In this document: positions 28,049 through 39,670 of the stretch, piece after piece
How the letters are laid out: each line of letters begins with the position of its first letter
Numbering within the stretch: the first letter of the stretch is position 1
NCBI RefSeq assembly: GCF_013414195.1
Contig: NZ_JAATTV010000006.1
Location: 1 to 64,000, forward strand
Source of the DNA: Psychrobacter sp. BI730
Lineage (GTDB): Bacteria > Pseudomonadota > Gammaproteobacteria > Pseudomonadales > Moraxellaceae
Direction: 5' to 3'
DNA: 64,000 nucleotides
The notes under the pieces: generated by a model
Told to the model about the DNA's origin: nothing
The model's database searches: none
Seen by the model: the letters and a program-made list of their open reading frames with translations, nothing else
Translations under genes and position numbers: made by a program

Positions 28049-29824
28049 ATGGTCACGGTAGTCGAAAACATAGATCCTAAGATCAAGCCCGTCCCAGCAG
28101 TCATCACAGAGCTGGAGCAAAAGTATGCTGGTAAATTTGTCGTTCAGCAGACTGTGGATGAGATTCCAACGGTTTGGGTGGCGCGTGCTGATTTATTAGA
28201 TATTCTCTTATTCTTGCGCAAACTGCCTAAACCTTACGTCATGCTATTTGACTTGTCAGCGATAGATGAGCGTTTACGCCAGCATCGCGCGGGTTTGCCT
28301 GACAGTGACTTTACGGTGTTTTATCACTTGATGTCGCTTGAGCGCAATAGCGATGTACGTATCAAGGTCGCGCTAAGCGAAGACGATGTCAATGTACCGA
28401 GCGCCACCAATATTTGGCCAAACGCCAACTGGTATGAGCGTGAAGTGTGGGACATGTTCGGTATTGTCTTTACAGGTCATCCGCATTTGACCCGTATTTT
28501 ATTACCAAAATACTGGGAAGGTCATCCACTGCGTAAAGAGTATCATGCGCGGGCGACTGAATTTACCCCGTATTTCTTGAATACCGCCAAGCAACAATAC
28601 GAGCAAGAAAACCTACGTTTTGTCCCAGAAGAGTGGGGCATGAAGCGTTCAGGTCGTGATGAAGACTTTATGTTCTTGAACATCGGTCCTAACCATCCCT
28701 CTGCTCACGGTGCATTCCGTTTGGTACTACAGCTCGATGGTGAAGAAGTTGTCGATTGTATTCCTGATATCGGCTATCACCATCGCGGCGCAGAAAAAAT
28801 GGCTGAGCGTCAAACATGGCACTCATTTATTCCTTATACCGACCGTATTGACTATCTCGGCGGTGTGATGAATGAGCTGCCGTATATCATGTCGGTCGAA
28901 AAGCTTGCTGGAATTACCATTCCACCACGTGCTGAAACCATCCGCGTAATGATGAGTGAGTTTTTCCGTATTACCAATAACTTACTGTTCGTCGGTACGT
29001 TCATTCAGGATGCGGGTGGTATGACCCCTGTATTCTATATGTTTACCGATCGCCAAAAAGCCTATGACGTTATCGAAGCCGTGACTGGCTATCGTATGCA
29101 TCCCGCTTGGTTCCGCATCGGCGGTACAGCTGCTGATCTGCCACGTGGTTGGCAGCGTCTGGTTCGTGAGTTCTTAGATTGGATGCCAAAACGCTTGGAC
29201 GAATATGTCAAAGCGGCATTACAAAATAGCGTGCTCAAAGGCCGTACCCAAGGGGTTGCTCAGTATAATGCTAAGCAAGCACTTGCTTGGGGCGTGACGG
29301 GCGCTGGTCTGCGTGCGACAGGTGTTGATTTCGATCTGCGTAAAGCGCGTCCATACATGGGCTATGAGAATTACGATTTTGAAGTGCCAGTCGGTTACAA
29401 CGGCGATGCTTATGACCGTTGTATGGTAAAAGTCGAAGAGATGCGTCAGTCGTTACGTATCATCCGTCAATGTATGGACAATATGCCACAAGGCCCTTAC
29501 AAAGCGGATCATCCACTGGCCGTACCACCGCCGAAAGACCGTACGCTAAATGATATCGAAACGCTTATTAATCACTTTATTTCAGTATCTTGGGGTCCTG
29601 TGATGCCAGCGGGCGAATGTACGACGATCGTTGAGGCGACTAAAGGTCTGAACAGTTATTACATCACCTCAGACAAGGCCACGATGAGCTATCGTACCCG
29701 TATTCGTACGCCGACATTTGCGCATTTACAGCAGATGCCATCGGTCATCAATGGCTCGCTGGTTTCTGATGCCATTATGTATTTGGCATCGATTGATATT
29801 GTGATGGCGGATTGTGATCGTTAG
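28049..29824 (+). CDS. nuoC: NADH-quinone oxidoreductase, fused subunits C and D
   Basis: 591 aa, with NuoC (about 1-190) joined to NuoD (about 210-591), as in E. coli. The fused protein forms the quinone-facing part of the peripheral arm. The NuoC end has the conserved [22 protein letters not shown] segment (residues about 146-167), and the NuoD part has [22 protein letters not shown] and [12 protein letters not shown]. The quinone-site His and Tyr of NuoD lie in these two regions (HPSAHG and the later [10 protein letters not shown]). The 171-base gap before it carries two repeat arrays. The product is often named NuoC/D. Confidence 0.97.
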   Translation: MVTVVENIDPKIKPVPAVITELEQKYAGKFVVQQTVDEIPTVWVARADLLDILLFLRKLPKPYVMLFDLSAIDERLRQHRAGLPDSDFTVFYHLMSLERNSDVRIKVALSEDDVNVPSATNIWPNANWYEREVWDMFGIVFTGHPHLTRILLPKYWEGHPLRKEYHARATEFTPYFLNTAKQQYEQENLRFVPEEWGMKRSGRDEDFMFLNIGPNHPSAHGAFRLVLQLDGEEVVDCIPDIGYHHRGAEKMAERQTWHSFIPYTDRIDYLGGVMNELPYIMSVEKLAGITIPPRAETIRVMMSEFFRITNNLLFVGTFIQDAGGMTPVFYMFTDRQKAYDVIEAVTGYRMHPAWFRIGGTAADLPRGWQRLVREFLDWMPKRLDEYVKAALQNSVLKGRTQGVAQYNAKQALAWGVTGAGLRATGVDFDLRKARPYMGYENYDFEVPVGYNGDAYDRCMVKVEEMRQSLRIIRQCMDNMPQGPYKADHPLAVPPPKDRTLNDIETLINHFISVSWGPVMPAGECTTIVEATKGLNSYYITSDKATMSYRTRIRTPTFAHLQQMPSVINGSLVSDAIMYLASIDIVMADCDR

Positions 29825-29947
29825 AGCCGCTGCTTCATAAGTATTTGTTCATCAATATATTATTGCCTGATGGCACACCAAAATGCTGTCACTCGTCAAT
29901 ATAACTACAGTTTTAAGCAGACTGATATTGGCTTGTGATAGAGCAGG

Positions 29948-30481
29948 ATGAGTGAGGAAAGACAGAAGATTATGAAAATTGTTTCCGACAAAATGCCAAA
30001 AGTAGATGTGGAAAGCATTCTCACCAGTGATGAAATTGCTGCCATTCATGAGTTTATGCACCATTACCCACAGGCGCGTGCCGCCTCGCTAGATGCGCTA
30101 AAAATCGTGCAAAAGCGTAACGGCTGGGTCGACGATGCGCAAGCAAATGCCATTGCCAATATCCTAGATATCCCGATGTCAGACATGGATGGGGTTGCGA
30201 CCTTCTTTAACCGTATATATCGTCAGCCTGTCGGTCGTCATGTGATCCTCATATGTGATTCTGTGGCCTGTTATTTGACAGGTTACGAAGCGCTGTCAGC
30301 TGAGATTAGGTCACAGCTGGGTATTGAGTATGGTCAGACCACTACTGATGGACGTTTTACGCTGTTGCCAATTTGCTGTTTGGGCAACTGTGATAAGGGG
30401 CCAGCGGTACTGATTGATGAAGACACTTACGGCCCTGTCCAGCCATCTGAGGTCGCGCAATTATTGGAGCTATACGCATGA
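29948..30481 (+). CDS. nuoE: NADH-quinone oxidoreductase subunit E
   Basis: 177 aa. It holds the N1a [2Fe-2S] cluster of the NADH dehydrogenase module. The ligands are C103 and C108 (CDSVAC) and C144 and C148 ([11 protein letters not shown]). The [13 protein letters not shown] and [17 protein letters not shown] segments match E. coli NuoE. A second ATG at 29972 would give a protein closer to the E. coli N-terminus in length; neither start has a clear Shine-Dalgarno. The stop overlaps the nuoF start by 4 bases (ATGA). Confidence 0.96.
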   Translation: MSEERQKIMKIVSDKMPKVDVESILTSDEIAAIHEFMHHYPQARAASLDALKIVQKRNGWVDDAQANAIANILDIPMSDMDGVATFFNRIYRQPVGRHVILICDSVACYLTGYEALSAEIRSQLGIEYGQTTTDGRFTLLPICCLGNCDKGPAVLIDEDTYGPVQPSEVAQLLELYA

Positions 30482-31902
30482 GTTTAACGATTTCAGAGCA
30501 AATTGCTCGTCGCGGTCAAGGCCAAGCGCCAAGCCAGCTAAATGCACAGCGTGTTCCAATTTACGGTGATAAAGCGACAGCCACTAGCGAAACCAAGCCA
30601 TTGACTTGGCGTTTAGCCCATCATGATGCCGTGCTTGATTTAGCTACTTATGAATCTCTAAAAGGCTTTACGGGTCTAAAAGAAGCACTATCTAAGTCGC
30701 CTAAAGACGTCGGCAATATGATTAAAGCCGCCAATGTCCGAGGTCGCGGGGGTGCAGGCTTTAACGCGGGTCTAAAATGGTCGTTTATGTCGCCGCCGGA
30801 TGGTTTGCCGCGCTACCTCATCTGTAATGCGGATGAAATGGAGCCAGGCACGTTTAAAGACCGTCTGCTCATGGAGCGTCTACCGTTTCAGCTTATCGAA
30901 GGTATGCTAATTACCGCTCATGCGATTGGCGCCACTGACGGTTATATCTTTATCCGCGGTGAGTATATCTTGGCTGCTGAGCGTTTGGTCGCTGCTATCG
31001 AAGAGTGCTTGGCCAATAATCTCATGGGCGACAATATTTTAGGCTCAGATTTTAGTTTTAATCTGCATGTGCATACGGGCGCTGGACGTTATATCTGCGG
31101 TGAAGAAACAGCGCTAATTAATTGTCTAGAAGGCCGCCGTGCTAACCCACGTACCAAGCCGCCGTTTCCACAAATCTCTGGTGCATGGGGTCGTCCAACC
31201 GTTGTTAATAACGTTGAAACTCTATGCAATATGCCAGCGATTTTGAATCATGGCGTTGAATGGTATCAGTCGTTATCTGAAATTAAAGGCAAAAGTAAAA
31301 CGCCAGGAACCAAACTATTCGGCTGCTCAGGTTTAGTTAATGATCCAGGCCTTTGGGAATTACCGTTTGGTTATACAGCTCGCGAAATCATTGAAGATTT
31401 AGCCGGTGGTATGAAAGATGGTAAAACGCTCAAAGCATGGTTACCGGGCGGCGCATCTACTGACTTTTTAACTGCAGAGCATTTGGATGTGGTGGTGGAT
31501 TTTGACACCATTCAAAACGCTGGTAGCCGTATGGGTACTGGTCTGATTATGGTCGTCGATGAATCACAAGACATGGTGCCATTACTACGTAACCTTGAGA
31601 TTTTCTTTCAGCGCGAGTCATGTGGTTGGTGTACACCATGCCGTGATGGTCTACCGTGGGGTGTCAAGCTGCTTACCGCCATCAATGATGGTGAAGGGCA
31701 AGTGGGCGATGTAGAAAAACTAGAAGGCCTGACGCGTGATTTATGGATTGGTAAAACGTTCTGTGCGCATGCCCCAGGTGCGATGGAACCACTAATGAGT
31801 GCGATTAAATATTTCCGTCCAGAGTTTGATCAAAAAATCGCGCAGGCGGTTGGTGTCGATGTTATTGATGCTGCAGCCAACCAACAGCCAGTAGTGAAAT
31901 AA
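30478..31902 (+). CDS. nuoF: NADH-quinone oxidoreductase subunit F
   Basis: 474 aa. It binds NADH and FMN and holds cluster N3, taking electrons from NADH. The NADH-binding glycine loop GRGGAGF is near residue 90 and the FMN loop [14 protein letters not shown] near 201. N3 ligands are C382, C385 and C388 ([11 protein letters not shown]) and C429 (KTFCAHAPG). The start overlaps the end of nuoE. The N-terminal 40 residues are longer than in E. coli (445 aa). Confidence 0.97.
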   Translation: MSLTISEQIARRGQGQAPSQLNAQRVPIYGDKATATSETKPLTWRLAHHDAVLDLATYESLKGFTGLKEALSKSPKDVGNMIKAANVRGRGGAGFNAGLKWSFMSPPDGLPRYLICNADEMEPGTFKDRLLMERLPFQLIEGMLITAHAIGATDGYIFIRGEYILAAERLVAAIEECLANNLMGDNILGSDFSFNLHVHTGAGRYICGEETALINCLEGRRANPRTKPPFPQISGAWGRPTVVNNVETLCNMPAILNHGVEWYQSLSEIKGKSKTPGTKLFGCSGLVNDPGLWELPFGYTAREIIEDLAGGMKDGKTLKAWLPGGASTDFLTAEHLDVVVDFDTIQNAGSRMGTGLIMVVDESQDMVPLLRNLEIFFQRESCGWCTPCRDGLPWGVKLLTAINDGEGQVGDVEKLEGLTRDLWIGKTFCAHAPGAMEPLMSAIKYFRPEFDQKIAQAVGVDVIDAAANQQPVVK

Positions 31903-31912
31903 GGAGAGCGGC

Positions 31913-34900
31913 ATGGCAGTCATACATATTGATGGAACCACTGTCGAAGTAGATAGCGCAGATAACTTGCTACAAGCCTGCTTATCACTCGGCATTGATG
32001 TGCCGTATTTTTGTTATCATCCAGCCCTTGGCTCAGTAGGCTCGTGCCGTCAGTGCGCGGTCAAACAATTCCAAAATAAAGAAGATATGGAAGCGGGTCG
32101 CGGTCGCCTTGTGATGTCTTGTATGGTCGCTCCTGGCGATGATATGTACATCTCGGTCACTGACGATGAAGCCAAAGCATTCCGCAAGTCGATGGTTGAG
32201 CTACTCATGACCAACCATCCACATGACTGTCCAACCTGTGAAGAAGGTGGGCATTGTCATTTGCAGGACATGACGTATATGTCAGGTCACAGCCGTCGTC
32301 GCTATCGCTTTACCAAACGCACACATCATAACCAAGAGCTTGGCCCGTTCATCGCGCATGAAATGAACCGTTGTATCGCTTGCTATCGCTGTGTACGTTT
32401 TTATAAAGACTATGCGGGTGGTGAAGATTTGGGCGTTTATGGCTCAAATAATCGTGTTTACTTTGGCCGTGATAAAGATGGTCAGTTTGAAAGCGAGTTT
32501 TCAGGCAACTTAACCGAAGTCTGTCCAACGGGTGTGTTTACTGATAAAACCCACTCTGAGCGCTACAACCGTAAATGGGACATGCAGTATGCGCCAAGCA
32601 TCTGTCATGGTTGCTCAGCTGGTTGTAATATCTCACCGGGCGAGCGATATGGTGAATTGCGCCGTATCGAAAACCGCTATAACGGCGAAGTAAACCGCTA
32701 TTTCTTATGTGACCGTGGTCGCTTTGGTTATGGCTATGTCAATCGTGATGATCGTCCAACCCAAGCGCTTGAACGTATCAATGATAAGCATGTCAAAATC
32801 AATATCGATTATGCATTAGATGAAACCATCAAACGTATCAAAGATAAAAAAGTCATCGGGATTGGCTCACCGCGTGCCAGTTTAGAGACCAACTTTGCGC
32901 TAAAAAATCTCGTTGGCTTTGATAACTTTTCAACAGGTCTGAATCATCAGCAGCAAGCACTGGTCAATAAATGCATCGAAGTGCTTAGCACTGAAGGCAT
33001 TTATAACCCTAGCATGACCGATATCGAAACGCATGATGCAGTGCTCGTATTAGGTGAAGACATCACGCAAACTTCATCACGTGTTGCGCTGTCAGTACGT
33101 CAAGCCGCAAAAAATGAAGGCTTGAAAATGGCAGCGGCGCTGCAAACGCAACCTTGGCTTGCTGAACCAGTTAAGCGTATCGCTCAAGATGCGCTAAGCC
33201 CAGTCTATGTCATCGATGTAACGCAAACTAAGCTAGAAGATATCAGTAAAGTGAGCGTAGTGGCGACCCCTGAAGACATCACTAAGCTTGGCTTCAAGGT
33301 TGCTGATGAGATTGCTAATTTCGCTGATGATTTAGCAGACATAGCAGATCCACAAGCAGCTGAACAAGATGCTGATACAAGTACTGAAACTGACGGTATG
33401 CAAGCATTGGCGCAGCAAATCGCTTATGACTTGATTCAAGCTGATAAGCCTTTAGTTGTCTCGGGTAGTAGCTTGTCTTCTACCGCATTGATAGAAGCAG
33501 CAGCACAGATTACCCAAGCATTGACCCAAAAACGCGCAGCAATCAAAGCGACTGAGCAGCAGCAGGTCGAGGCACATAATGCCAAAGTACAGGCAGCGCA
33601 AGCGAAAGCGGCTAATGACCAACCTGAAGAAGACCAAGATTTATCTGCTAAGCCAAACAAACCTGAAACAGGCGTAAATACAGAAGCTCAAGATGATGTC
33701 GAACGTGAGCCTGCTGAAAACCTTGAGTTAAAAGAAATTAATGATAAATATCAAGCACAAGCAGGTATCTATCTAACGGTCCCTGATGCCAATAGCATGG
33801 GCGTTTGTATGCTTGGCGGTCAGTCAGTTGAAGAACTGCTAGCGACTGATTACGATGTGGTTGTGGTTGCAGAAAACCAGCTAACAGATGCGATTAATGC
33901 CAATAAATTGACGCAGCTATTGACTGATAAAACGGTCATTGCGTTAGATCATCAGCTCCTTGATTGGCATAAAGACGTCGATATCGTATTGCCAGCGGCT
34001 AGTTTTGCAGAAGCGGATGGTACATTAATATCGGCTGAAGGTCGTGCGCAGCGCTTCTTCCAAGTTTACGATAACGAATACTACCATCCGATGAGCAGCA
34101 TTAAAGAAGGCTGGCGCTGGATACATGCTGTGCATAGCAGCATTGAAGGTCGTGATGTCGACTGGACGCAGTTAGATGATGTAATCAATGCATTGATCGT
34201 AACCCATCCTAAACTTGCAGGTATTAAAGGCGCTGCGCCTGATGCTGACTACCGTATAACGGGTCTTAAGATTGCGCGTCAACCGCGTCGTTATTCAGGT
34301 CGTACTGCTATGCGTGCGCCAATCTCAGTGCACGAGCCAATGCAGCCGAAAGATTTGGACACTGGTCTGACCTTCTCAATGGAAGGTTATAGCGGTAAAG
34401 AAACGCCAAGCTCGATGATTCCTTTTGCCAATGCGGCAGGTTGGAACTCACCGCAAGCGTGGAACAAATATCAAGACAAAGTCGGTGGTCATCTGAAAAA
34501 TGGTGATCCAGGTGTGCGTTTGTTCGATCAGCTAGAGCGCCTAGCCACTCGTCAATATGTGGTGCCAGAAGCGATGTCTTCGAATACAACTGACTTGCAG
34601 CAAGGCCAAGCCAAACTGGTACCGATTCATAATATCTATGCCAGCTCAATGATGGCATCACGTAGCCCAATCGTCGCAGAGCAACTACCTGTTGCTGCAT
34701 GGCGTATCGGTATAGATGATGCCAAAGACTGGAATATTGCTGCTGGTGATTACTTGGCGATAGAAATCGATAAGCAACAAATCACCTTGCCAGTACAGCT
34801 GGTCGGTTATTTGGCAGAAGGCTGTATCGGTTACCCCGTTGGGCAGGTGAGCATTATTCACCCATCAATGCCAGCGTCGGTGCGTAAAGTGGATGCACCA

Positions 34901-34993
34901 GTGACGATAATGGGTAGCATGGCTAACGATATGATTAATGATAATGACACAGCGCAAATAAACGCAGCGCCGACCACCACACAGGAGGTGTAA
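31913..34993 (+). CDS. nuoG: NADH-quinone oxidoreductase subunit G
   Basis: 1026 aa; E. coli has 908. It is the large iron-sulfur subunit of the peripheral arm. The N-terminal [2Fe-2S] domain has [15 protein letters not shown], followed by [10 protein letters not shown] for the first [4Fe-4S] cluster and CIACYRC for the next. The extra cluster N7 of the E. coli-type protein is present (CHGCSAGCN and later LCDRGRFG). Two acidic, Ala/Gln/Glu-rich low-complexity insertions at residues about 470-495 and 540-610 explain the extra length. A strong aaggaga precedes the start, 11 bases after nuoF. Confidence 0.96.
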   Translation: MAVIHIDGTTVEVDSADNLLQACLSLGIDVPYFCYHPALGSVGSCRQCAVKQFQNKEDMEAGRGRLVMSCMVAPGDDMYISVTDDEAKAFRKSMVELLMTNHPHDCPTCEEGGHCHLQDMTYMSGHSRRRYRFTKRTHHNQELGPFIAHEMNRCIACYRCVRFYKDYAGGEDLGVYGSNNRVYFGRDKDGQFESEFSGNLTEVCPTGVFTDKTHSERYNRKWDMQYAPSICHGCSAGCNISPGERYGELRRIENRYNGEVNRYFLCDRGRFGYGYVNRDDRPTQALERINDKHVKINIDYALDETIKRIKDKKVIGIGSPRASLETNFALKNLVGFDNFSTGLNHQQQALVNKCIEVLSTEGIYNPSMTDIETHDAVLVLGEDITQTSSRVALSVRQAAKNEGLKMAAALQTQPWLAEPVKRIAQDALSPVYVIDVTQTKLEDISKVSVVATPEDITKLGFKVADEIANFADDLADIADPQAAEQDADTSTETDGMQALAQQIAYDLIQADKPLVVSGSSLSSTALIEAAAQITQALTQKRAAIKATEQQQVEAHNAKVQAAQAKAANDQPEEDQDLSAKPNKPETGVNTEAQDDVEREPAENLELKEINDKYQAQAGIYLTVPDANSMGVCMLGGQSVEELLATDYDVVVVAENQLTDAINANKLTQLLTDKTVIALDHQLLDWHKDVDIVLPAASFAEADGTLISAEGRAQRFFQVYDNEYYHPMSSIKEGWRWIHAVHSSIEGRDVDWTQLDDVINALIVTHPKLAGIKGAAPDADYRITGLKIARQPRRYSGRTAMRAPISVHEPMQPKDLDTGLTFSMEGYSGKETPSSMIPFANAAGWNSPQAWNKYQDKVGGHLKNGDPGVRLFDQLERLATRQYVVPEAMSSNTTDLQQGQAKLVPIHNIYASSMMASRSPIVAEQLPVAAWRIGIDDAKDWNIAAGDYLAIEIDKQQITLPVQLVGYLAEGCIGYPVGQVSIIHPSMPASVRKVDAPVTIMGSMANDMINDNDTAQINAAPTTTQEV

Positions 34994-34994
34994 T

Positions 34995-36038
34995 ATGCAA
35001 GTTACCCGTATTATCCCTGATGTGCCAAGCTTTTTGGCCAATAGCATGAGCTTTGATACTTGGTCTATTCTGTTTTTGGTGGGTCAATCACTAGTCATCT
35101 TTTTAGTCGTAGTATTGGTTGCCGCGATGATGATTATCTATGAGCGCCGTATGTTGGCCTTATGGCAAGATCGTTATGGTCCAAACCGTGTTGGGCCTTT
35201 TGGTTCGTTGCAGCTAGTCGCTGATATGCTTAAAATCTTCTTTAAGGAAGATTGGACACCAAACTTTACCGATAAGTTTATGTTCACGTTGGCACCTGCG
35301 GTCGCGATGTTTACTGCCTTGGCTTCATTTGCCATTATTCCTATCTCGCCAACGCTTGGCGTGGTTGATTGGGATATCGGTATTCTGTTTTTCTTTGCCA
35401 TGGCTGGTATTGCTGTCTATGCGGTGATGTTCGGTGGTTGGGCGTCTGCCAATAAGTTCTCGCTACTCGGTGGTTTGCGCTCAGCTGCACAGACAATCAG
35501 TTACGAAGTGTTTTTGGGTTTGTCGTTGATGGGCGTTGTTGCCTTGACCGGCTCATTTAACTTGCGTGCCATTGTCGAAGCACAAGCAGACGGCTGGTAT
35601 ATCATTCCGCAGTTCTTTGGCTTTTTGACCTTTGTCGTGGCTGGTGTGGCCGTTACCCATAGACATCCATTTGACCAACCAGAAGCAGAGCAAGAACTGG
35701 CTGAAGGCTATCATGTCGAATATTCTGGCATGAAGTTTGGTATGTTCTTCATTGGTGAGTATGTCAACGTTGTCTTGATTTCTGCCTTAATGACTTGCTT
35801 GTTCTTTGGCGGTTGGCTTGCGCCGTTCAATTTAGATATTCCATTTATTCCACCAGCTTTTTGGTTCATGATTAAAACGCTGTTCTTTATGACCATGTTT
35901 GTTTTGGCTCGAGGCTCACTCATGCGTCCGCGTTATGATCAGGTGATGAACTTTGGCTGGAAAGTATGTCTGCCCGTAACCTTGATCAATCTGTTGATTA
36001 CTGCTGCGGTCATTTTGATCTTTTCCCCAACGTTATAG
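34995..36038 (+). CDS. nuoH: NADH-quinone oxidoreductase subunit H
   Basis: 347 aa with about eight membrane helices. NuoH forms the quinone chamber with NuoB and NuoD and starts the proton channel. The [22 protein letters not shown] loop (residues about 36-57) and the [21 protein letters not shown] loop (about 224-244) are the conserved charged loops. The strong aggaggtg ribosome binding site is inside the end of nuoG; the gap is one base. Confidence 0.97.
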   Translation: MQVTRIIPDVPSFLANSMSFDTWSILFLVGQSLVIFLVVVLVAAMMIIYERRMLALWQDRYGPNRVGPFGSLQLVADMLKIFFKEDWTPNFTDKFMFTLAPAVAMFTALASFAIIPISPTLGVVDWDIGILFFFAMAGIAVYAVMFGGWASANKFSLLGGLRSAAQTISYEVFLGLSLMGVVALTGSFNLRAIVEAQADGWYIIPQFFGFLTFVVAGVAVTHRHPFDQPEAEQELAEGYHVEYSGMKFGMFFIGEYVNVVLISALMTCLFFGGWLAPFNLDIPFIPPAFWFMIKTLFFMTMFVLARGSLMRPRYDQVMNFGWKVCLPVTLINLLITAAVILIFSPTL

Positions 36039-36093
36039 TCATTACTAGCCATCACTGATGAACTAGGGTAAAGCTGATAAGGATAATAATCCC

Positions 36094-36642
36094 ATGTTTA
36101 CTACCATAAAAAAGACCGTCATTGGTATATTTACCATTGTCCGCAGCATGTGGATGGTCAATAGTCATGCGCTCAGACCGCGTGACACCATCCTTTATCC
36201 TGAAGAGCCGGTACCTGTACCGCCGCGTTTTCGTGGACGTATTGTCCTAACGCGTGATCCTGATGGAGACGAGCGCTGTGTCGCTTGTAATTTGTGTGCG
36301 GTGGCATGTCCGGTAGGGTGTATCTCATTACAAAAAGCCGAGCGTGAAGATGGACGCTGGTATCCAGAGTTTTTCCGTATCAATTTCTCACGCTGTATCT
36401 TTTGTGGATTGTGTGAAGAAGCCTGTCCAACGACAGCGATTCAAATGACCCCAGATTTTGAACTGGGTGAATATAAGCGCCAAGATTTGGTCTACGAAAA
36501 AGAGCATTTGCTCATTTCAGGACCAGGTAAATACCCTGATTATAACTATTATCGTGTGACAGGTATGGCGGTAGCAGATAAACCAAAAGGCGCAGCACAA
36601 AATGAGTCTGCACCGATTGATCTAAGGAGCTTGCTACCATGA
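36094..36642 (+). CDS. nuoI: NADH-quinone oxidoreductase subunit I
   Basis: 182 aa. It carries clusters N6a and N6b in the peripheral arm. The two CxxCxxCxxxC motifs are [12 protein letters not shown] and [12 protein letters not shown]. The N-terminal amphipathic region and the 182-aa length match E. coli NuoI (180 aa). It overlaps the nuoJ start by 4 bases. Confidence 0.97.
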   Translation: MFTTIKKTVIGIFTIVRSMWMVNSHALRPRDTILYPEEPVPVPPRFRGRIVLTRDPDGDERCVACNLCAVACPVGCISLQKAEREDGRWYPEFFRINFSRCIFCGLCEEACPTTAIQMTPDFELGEYKRQDLVYEKEHLLISGPGKYPDYNYYRVTGMAVADKPKGAAQNESAPIDLRSLLP

Positions 36643-37382
36643 TGAATATTTTAAACCATTCTGAATTGGCTGGGTTTTATTCACTGGCAGCAGTGGCGAT
36701 ATTTGCCAGTCTGCGCGTAGTGACTCAGGCCAATCCAGTGCATGCTATCTTATCGATGATTGTATCGTTGCTGGCAATTGCTGGGATATTTTTTGTATTA
36801 GGTGCGCCGTTTGCGGGTGCGCTAGAGATTGTTGTTTATGCTGGTGCCATTATGGTGCTATTTGTTTTCGTTATCATGATGCTTAATTTGGGCATGAGCA
36901 ATGACGAGCGCGAAGAGCGTTGGCTCGATGCCGGCACTTGGGCGATACCGACAGGATTGACGATAATCATTGCCGTTGTGCTCTATGCGATGATTGGTCT
37001 CAATCATGATGAAGCGGTCATGATGGGTGGCACGACTATCTCTGCCAAAGCAGTCGGTACGGTGTTATTTACTAAATACATTATGCTGGTTGAAGTAGCA
37101 GCATTGCTATTATTGGCAGCCTTGGTCGCCGCTTATCATTTAGGTAAAGAGACAGTCGACGATGAGGTCATCGGTAATAATAGCCAAAACTTCAAGCCAA
37201 GCGTAGGCAGTATCAAACAATACGACAATGATAGTACGCTTACACAGCATGACGGCGTAGAAATGGCTAAGCCTTACGAATATAAAGATGTTGACCCGCA
37301 TGACTATGTTGGTATGAAGGTAGGCATGAAAGCAGGTAGTCAAGTAGGTGCGAATAAAGTTACGCGCAAGGAGTCAGACTAA
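36639..37382 (+). CDS. nuoJ: NADH-quinone oxidoreductase subunit J
   Basis: 247 aa; E. coli has 184. Five membrane helices are seen in residues 10-165, including the [23 protein letters not shown] helix (about 66-88) with its pi-bulge region. The C-terminal 80 residues are an extra hydrophilic tail ([10 protein letters not shown]..., [20 protein letters not shown]). It shares one base with nuoK (TAATG). Confidence 0.95.
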   Translation: MMNILNHSELAGFYSLAAVAIFASLRVVTQANPVHAILSMIVSLLAIAGIFFVLGAPFAGALEIVVYAGAIMVLFVFVIMMLNLGMSNDEREERWLDAGTWAIPTGLTIIIAVVLYAMIGLNHDEAVMMGGTTISAKAVGTVLFTKYIMLVEVAALLLLAALVAAYHLGKETVDDEVIGNNSQNFKPSVGSIKQYDNDSTLTQHDGVEMAKPYEYKDVDPHDYVGMKVGMKAGSQVGANKVTRKESD

Positions 37383-37789
37383 TGGTACTAGCAGCAAGCG
37401 TGGCACAAGATGTGTCAAACGTGCCGTTTGCCCACGAGGTGGCAGGCTTAGTACAGCCAGTTGCTGAGGCGCAAAATGTACTGGGTATGATACCCATGAG
37501 CCATGGACTGATTTTGGCAGGTATTTTATTTGCTATCGGTCTGTGCGGCGTCATGGTACGACGTAACTTCCTATTTATGCTAATGAGTCTTGAGATCATG
37601 ATGAATGCGGCAGCATTGGCATTTGTAGTGGCAGGTAGTCGCTGGGTCGATCCAGACGGACAGATTATGTTTATCTTTATTTTGACCTTGGCTGCGGCTG
37701 AAGCGTCAATTGGTCTGGCAATATTATTGCGTTTTTATCATCAGCGTGGGCATCTCGATGTCGATAGCGCCAATGAGATGAAAGGATGA
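37382..37789 (+). CDS. nuoK: NADH-quinone oxidoreductase subunit K
   Basis: 135 aa; E. coli NuoK has 100. Three membrane helices with the two conserved buried glutamates ([13 protein letters not shown] and [12 protein letters not shown]) carry the proton path. The E. coli start aligns with M36 ([10 protein letters not shown]), giving a 35-residue N-terminal extension here. The upstream ATG at 37382 has an aaggag Shine-Dalgarno with 8-base spacing and overlaps the nuoJ stop, whereas the ATG at 37487 has none, so I keep the longer form. Confidence 0.94.
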   Translation: MVLAASVAQDVSNVPFAHEVAGLVQPVAEAQNVLGMIPMSHGLILAGILFAIGLCGVMVRRNFLFMLMSLEIMMNAAALAFVVAGSRWVDPDGQIMFIFILTLAAAEASIGLAILLRFYHQRGHLDVDSANEMKG

Positions 37790-37793
37790 TGTC

Positions 37794-39668
37794 ATGAGTT
37801 TATTACCATTAACCTTTATATTCCCGCTCATTGGCTTTTTGATTTTAGCCTTTATGCGCGACAAATTATCAGAGATGGTCGCAGCGATTGTTGGCGTGGG
37901 TAGCATGCTGTTATCAGCACTATGCACGCTAGTGGTTAGCTATACCTTTTTGACCACCAATCCAACTGGAACGGTAATTGACGTTCCGCTATGGACGTGG
38001 TTCCAAGTTGGCGATTTTGCCCCACATTTCGGTTTGAGCTTTGATGGTCTTGCATTGACCATGACAGGTGTTATCACTGGGATTGGCTTTTTAATTCATC
38101 TATTTGCCTCTTGGTATATGAAAGGCGACACTGGCTTTGCTCGTTTCTTTAGCTATATGAACTTGTTCGTGGCCAGTATGTTGTTACTGGTACTCGCAGA
38201 TGATCTGTTCTTGCTATATCTCGGTTGGGAAGGCGTGGGTATCTGTTCGTACCTATTGATTGGTTATTATTACCATGACAGAGCCAACGGCCGTGCTGCG
38301 ATGAAAGCCTTTACCGTCACGCGTGTCGGTGATGTATTCTTAGCCTTTGGTTTGTTTCTATTATTCCGCGAATTCGGCACGCTCAATATTCAAGAAATTA
38401 TTACGCGCGCGCCAGAAGTGTTTGATATTAATAATCCAACGATGATGCTTACCACCATGATGTTGGTCGGCGGCGCGATGGGTAAATCAGCGCAGTTGCC
38501 ACTACATACATGGCTTGCTGATGCGATGGCAGGCCCAACACCAGTATCGGCATTGATTCACGCTGCAACGATGGTCACGGCAGGGGTTTATTTGATTGCC
38601 CGTTTACATCCATTGTTTGAGCTGACCCCAGGTATCTTATTGTATTGGGTAGGCGGCGTAGGGGCATTGACGTTGGTCGTTGCTGGGTTCTGTGCACTCG
38701 CGCAAACAGACATCAAACGTATTCTTGCGTATTCGACCATGAGTCAAATTGGCTATATGTTCTTAGCACTTGGCGTGGGCGCATGGCAAGGGGCAATCTT
38801 CCATCTAATGACCCATGCTTTCTTTAAAGCATTGCTGTTCTTATCATCAGGTGCGGTCATCCTTGCGGTACATCACGAGCAAGATATCTTTAAGATGGGT
38901 GGTCTGCGCAAAAAGATCCCATTGGTATTTTGGTGTTATATCGTCGGTGGCGGTGCACTCGCTGCCATACCTTGGGTTACCGTTGGTTTTTATTCTAAAG
39001 AAGCGATTCTTTGGGAAACTTATGCCACAGGTCACTTAGTACTATTCTATATGGGTGTATTTGGTGCGTTCTTAACGGCCATTTATACGTTCCGTATGAT
39101 TTGGATTATCTTCTTTGGTGAAGAGAAAACCCATGCTCATAAGCTATCAGGTGTGTCGTATTGGTTGCCTTTAACCGTGTTGCTAGTGCTATCTACAGCA
39201 GTTGGTGCTTGGATTACACCGCCATTAGATGGTGTATTGCCAGAGAGCGTTGGCCATCTATTAGAAGTTGCTGGTCAAGCGCATGCTAAACATACCGCAG
39301 AGTATATCGCGATGGGTGCCATGGCAGCAGGTTTGATATTGGCCGCACTATTGTATGTCGTCAACAAAGGTCGCTTGCTCACTAGCTTTAAGCGCTCACG
39401 TATTGGTGGGGCGCTATATCACTGGTGTTATCATGGCCTAGGTTTCGACGCGCTATATGATGTAATTTTTGTAAAACCCTTTTTATTCATCGGCCGCTTA
39501 CTTAAAGCCGACCCTATCGATAAAACGTGGTTGCTGTTACCTAAGCTGGCCTCAGCAGGTAATAAAGTATTGTCTGCGACGCAAACAGGGTCTCTTCGAG
39601 GTTATGCCACAAGCTTTGGCTTGGGTATGGCTGTATTGCTGGTGCTGGTAATGATGACGGTGGTGTAA
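37794..39668 (+). CDS. nuoL: NADH-quinone oxidoreductase subunit L
   Basis: 624 aa. NuoL is the distal antiporter-like proton-pumping subunit with the long lateral helix near its C-terminus. The conserved LGWEGVGICSYLLIGYY glutamate helix is at about residues 143-159, and the HAATMVTAGVYLI and SQIGYMFLALGVG helices follow. Spacing after nuoK is 4 bases. Confidence 0.97.
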   Translation: MSLLPLTFIFPLIGFLILAFMRDKLSEMVAAIVGVGSMLLSALCTLVVSYTFLTTNPTGTVIDVPLWTWFQVGDFAPHFGLSFDGLALTMTGVITGIGFLIHLFASWYMKGDTGFARFFSYMNLFVASMLLLVLADDLFLLYLGWEGVGICSYLLIGYYYHDRANGRAAMKAFTVTRVGDVFLAFGLFLLFREFGTLNIQEIITRAPEVFDINNPTMMLTTMMLVGGAMGKSAQLPLHTWLADAMAGPTPVSALIHAATMVTAGVYLIARLHPLFELTPGILLYWVGGVGALTLVVAGFCALAQTDIKRILAYSTMSQIGYMFLALGVGAWQGAIFHLMTHAFFKALLFLSSGAVILAVHHEQDIFKMGGLRKKIPLVFWCYIVGGGALAAIPWVTVGFYSKEAILWETYATGHLVLFYMGVFGAFLTAIYTFRMIWIIFFGEEKTHAHKLSGVSYWLPLTVLLVLSTAVGAWITPPLDGVLPESVGHLLEVAGQAHAKHTAEYIAMGAMAAGLILAALLYVVNKGRLLTSFKRSRIGGALYHWCYHGLGFDALYDVIFVKPFLFIGRLLKADPIDKTWLLLPKLASAGNKVLSATQTGSLRGYATSFGLGMAVLLVLVMMTVV

Positions 39669-39670
39669 AG

